From Bacteroidales bacterium H3 (lineage in GTDB: Bacteria > Bacteroidota > Bacteroidia > Bacteroidales > Muribaculaceae), in the NCBI GenBank assembly GCA_001701135.1, contig DAAN01000022.1, positions 35,282-57,244 on the forward strand: a DNA stretch of 21,963 nucleotides, read 5' to 3'. The notes beneath the pieces are model-generated. The model was not told the origin of the DNA, made no database searches, and saw only the letters and a program-made list of their open reading frames with translations. Below are positions 21,305 to 21,963 of this stretch, in pieces; position 1 is the first letter of the stretch; each line of letters opens with the position of its first letter. The position numbers and the translations under genes are program-made.

Positions 21305-21909
21305 AGAACCTCTTTGATTACTTTGTTCCACCATTCTGAAGAATAGCCTGTCGAAGGATGATAAACCCAGACTGCGCGGACACGATGACCGTTGTCAAGA
21401 GTATAATACCCATTGAGTACATTGTATCCGTCAACCACTATTTCTTCGCCTTCTTCCCATCCTTTTGAGGGCATATTGTCGTACATTCGTGTTACCCCCC
21501 AAACGAATATAACATCGGGCTTCAGGTCGCTTAATACTTCGTAAAAAGCATCTTCTGATTTGCAATAGTCGGCGAATCCTCCTACTTGACGAGCTTTAGC
21601 AACTGCCGACTGTAAGAAATTATAAAAAGCGACTGATTGCCAAATCTGTTCGGATGAAACATTTCTGTCACCAACAAGAGACTTCTCGAATTTACGAAAT
21701 GTACCTGACCAGCGAGTTTTCACCCCACCTATAATCTGTTTTACTACGTTCTTGGTGAATTCATGACATCCGGCATAGGCGTTAGCTTCATTGCATTTTT
21801 CGCAGTCATCACAATAATGGCTCTCTCCGACTACAAGAATCTTCTTGCTGAAAATGCCGCCAGAGTCGTAATTCTCGCCTACCCATGGCTTGAAAAATAC
21901 CTTTCCCAT
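21301..21909 (-). CDS. Uracil-DNA-glycosylase-superfamily-like protein
   Basis: 202 aa. KILVVGESHYC (23-33) sits where UDG families have the catalytic G-E-x-P-G-type loop, followed by a Cys cluster (C33, C36, C39, C48) that could bind a metal; IWQSVAFYNFLQ (89-100) resembles the middle strand/helix with its Asn; KPDVIFVWG (130-138) is a typical core strand; HPSTGYS (184-190) occupies the place of the C-terminal H-P-S motif. The whole pattern suggests a UDG-like alpha/beta fold, but the classical catalytic Asp/Asn is replaced by Ser-His, so glycosylase activity is uncertain. First of two translationally coupled genes. No promoter motif is visible in the remaining 54 bp. Confidence 0.6.
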   Translation of the reverse strand: MGKVFFKPWVGENYDSGGIFSKKILVVGESHYCDDCEKCNEANAYAGCHEFTKNVVKQIIGGVKTRWSGTFRKFEKSLVGDRNVSSEQIWQSVAFYNFLQSAVAKARQVGGFADYCKSEDAFYEVLSDLKPDVIFVWGVTRMYDNMPSKGWEEGEEIVVDGYNVLNGYYTLDNGHRVRAVWVYHPSTGYSSEWWNKVIKEVL

Positions 21910-21963
21910 ATATATTAAGTGCCGCGGTCATCCTCTCGTTGGCATTAGATTGGTTTAAAAAAC

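Noticed and set aside
21910..21963. Possible 3' end of another leftward gene overlapping the UDG-like start
   Set aside because: An open frame crosses the region but would overlap the next gene by over 100 bp and has no recognisable sequence.

Overview
The window looks like a chromosomal stretch from a gut Bacteroidales, most likely a Muribaculaceae-type genome. Support: Bacteroidota promoters (TTTG, about 20 bp, TAnnTTTG), almost no Shine-Dalgarno sequences, a tRNA without an encoded CCA, a GLPGLI-family protein, an IS4-type element and ORF6N/DUF4143 families typical of that phylum. Base composition alternates: GC3-rich core-like genes (5.9-7.3, 13.3-15.0 and 17.8-18.9 kb) against AT-rich accessory blocks (8.6-12.9, 15.6-16.5 and 19.3-22 kb).

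Layout. 1-80 is the start of a leftward membrane protein. 81-577 is noncoding, with a GC-rich repeat cluster and a promoter for tRNA-Pro(GGG) at 578-651. 899-5614 (minus) is one 1571-aa protein: a Cap4/Mrr-like PD-(D/E)xK nuclease domain, a STAND-type P-loop NTPase and a very long helical C-terminus, the layout of Avs antiviral sensors. A palindromic MITE-like element separates it from a divergent GLPGLI protein. A membrane-protein gene follows whose upstream side was replaced by an IS4-family element (7364-8662). The far side of that IS carries only the first ~37 codons of an AbiH abortive-infection gene.

8888-11242 (minus) is a tight three-gene operon: lipoprotein, CoiA-like zinc-finger/nuclease protein, WG-repeat protein. 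11.3-13.2 kb is a graveyard: a Gly/Cys-rich tail fragment, an ORF6N-PLD pseudogene with two frameshifts, and a small HTH-like remnant, mixed with dispersed repeats. 13298-14978 (plus) is a clean peroxide-defence operon: PerR-type regulator with its own operator, rubrerythrin, and a flavin reductase-rubredoxin fusion.

15.0-15.6 kb is noncoding with hairpins and repeated GGACAAACAAATT words. Then come a leftward methyltransferase-like gene and a DUF1848 gene split by one in-frame UGA, a secreted choloylglycine (bile-salt) hydrolase family enzyme, a mosaic of gene fragments ending in a 5'-truncated AAA/DUF4143 ATPase, and at the right edge a translationally coupled pair: a uracil-DNA-glycosylase-like protein and a lipoprotein.

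Two repeat families (about 120 bp and 92-103 bp) recur in direct orientation across 11.5-20.5 kb and mark several junctions between gene fragments. Overall this reads as a recombining, partly decayed defence/mobile island wrapped around a few intact housekeeping-like operons. The best candidate for a little-described system is the large nuclease-STAND protein; the CoiA-like operon and the UDG-like pair come next. No database search was possible; all family names rest on motifs recognised by eye.
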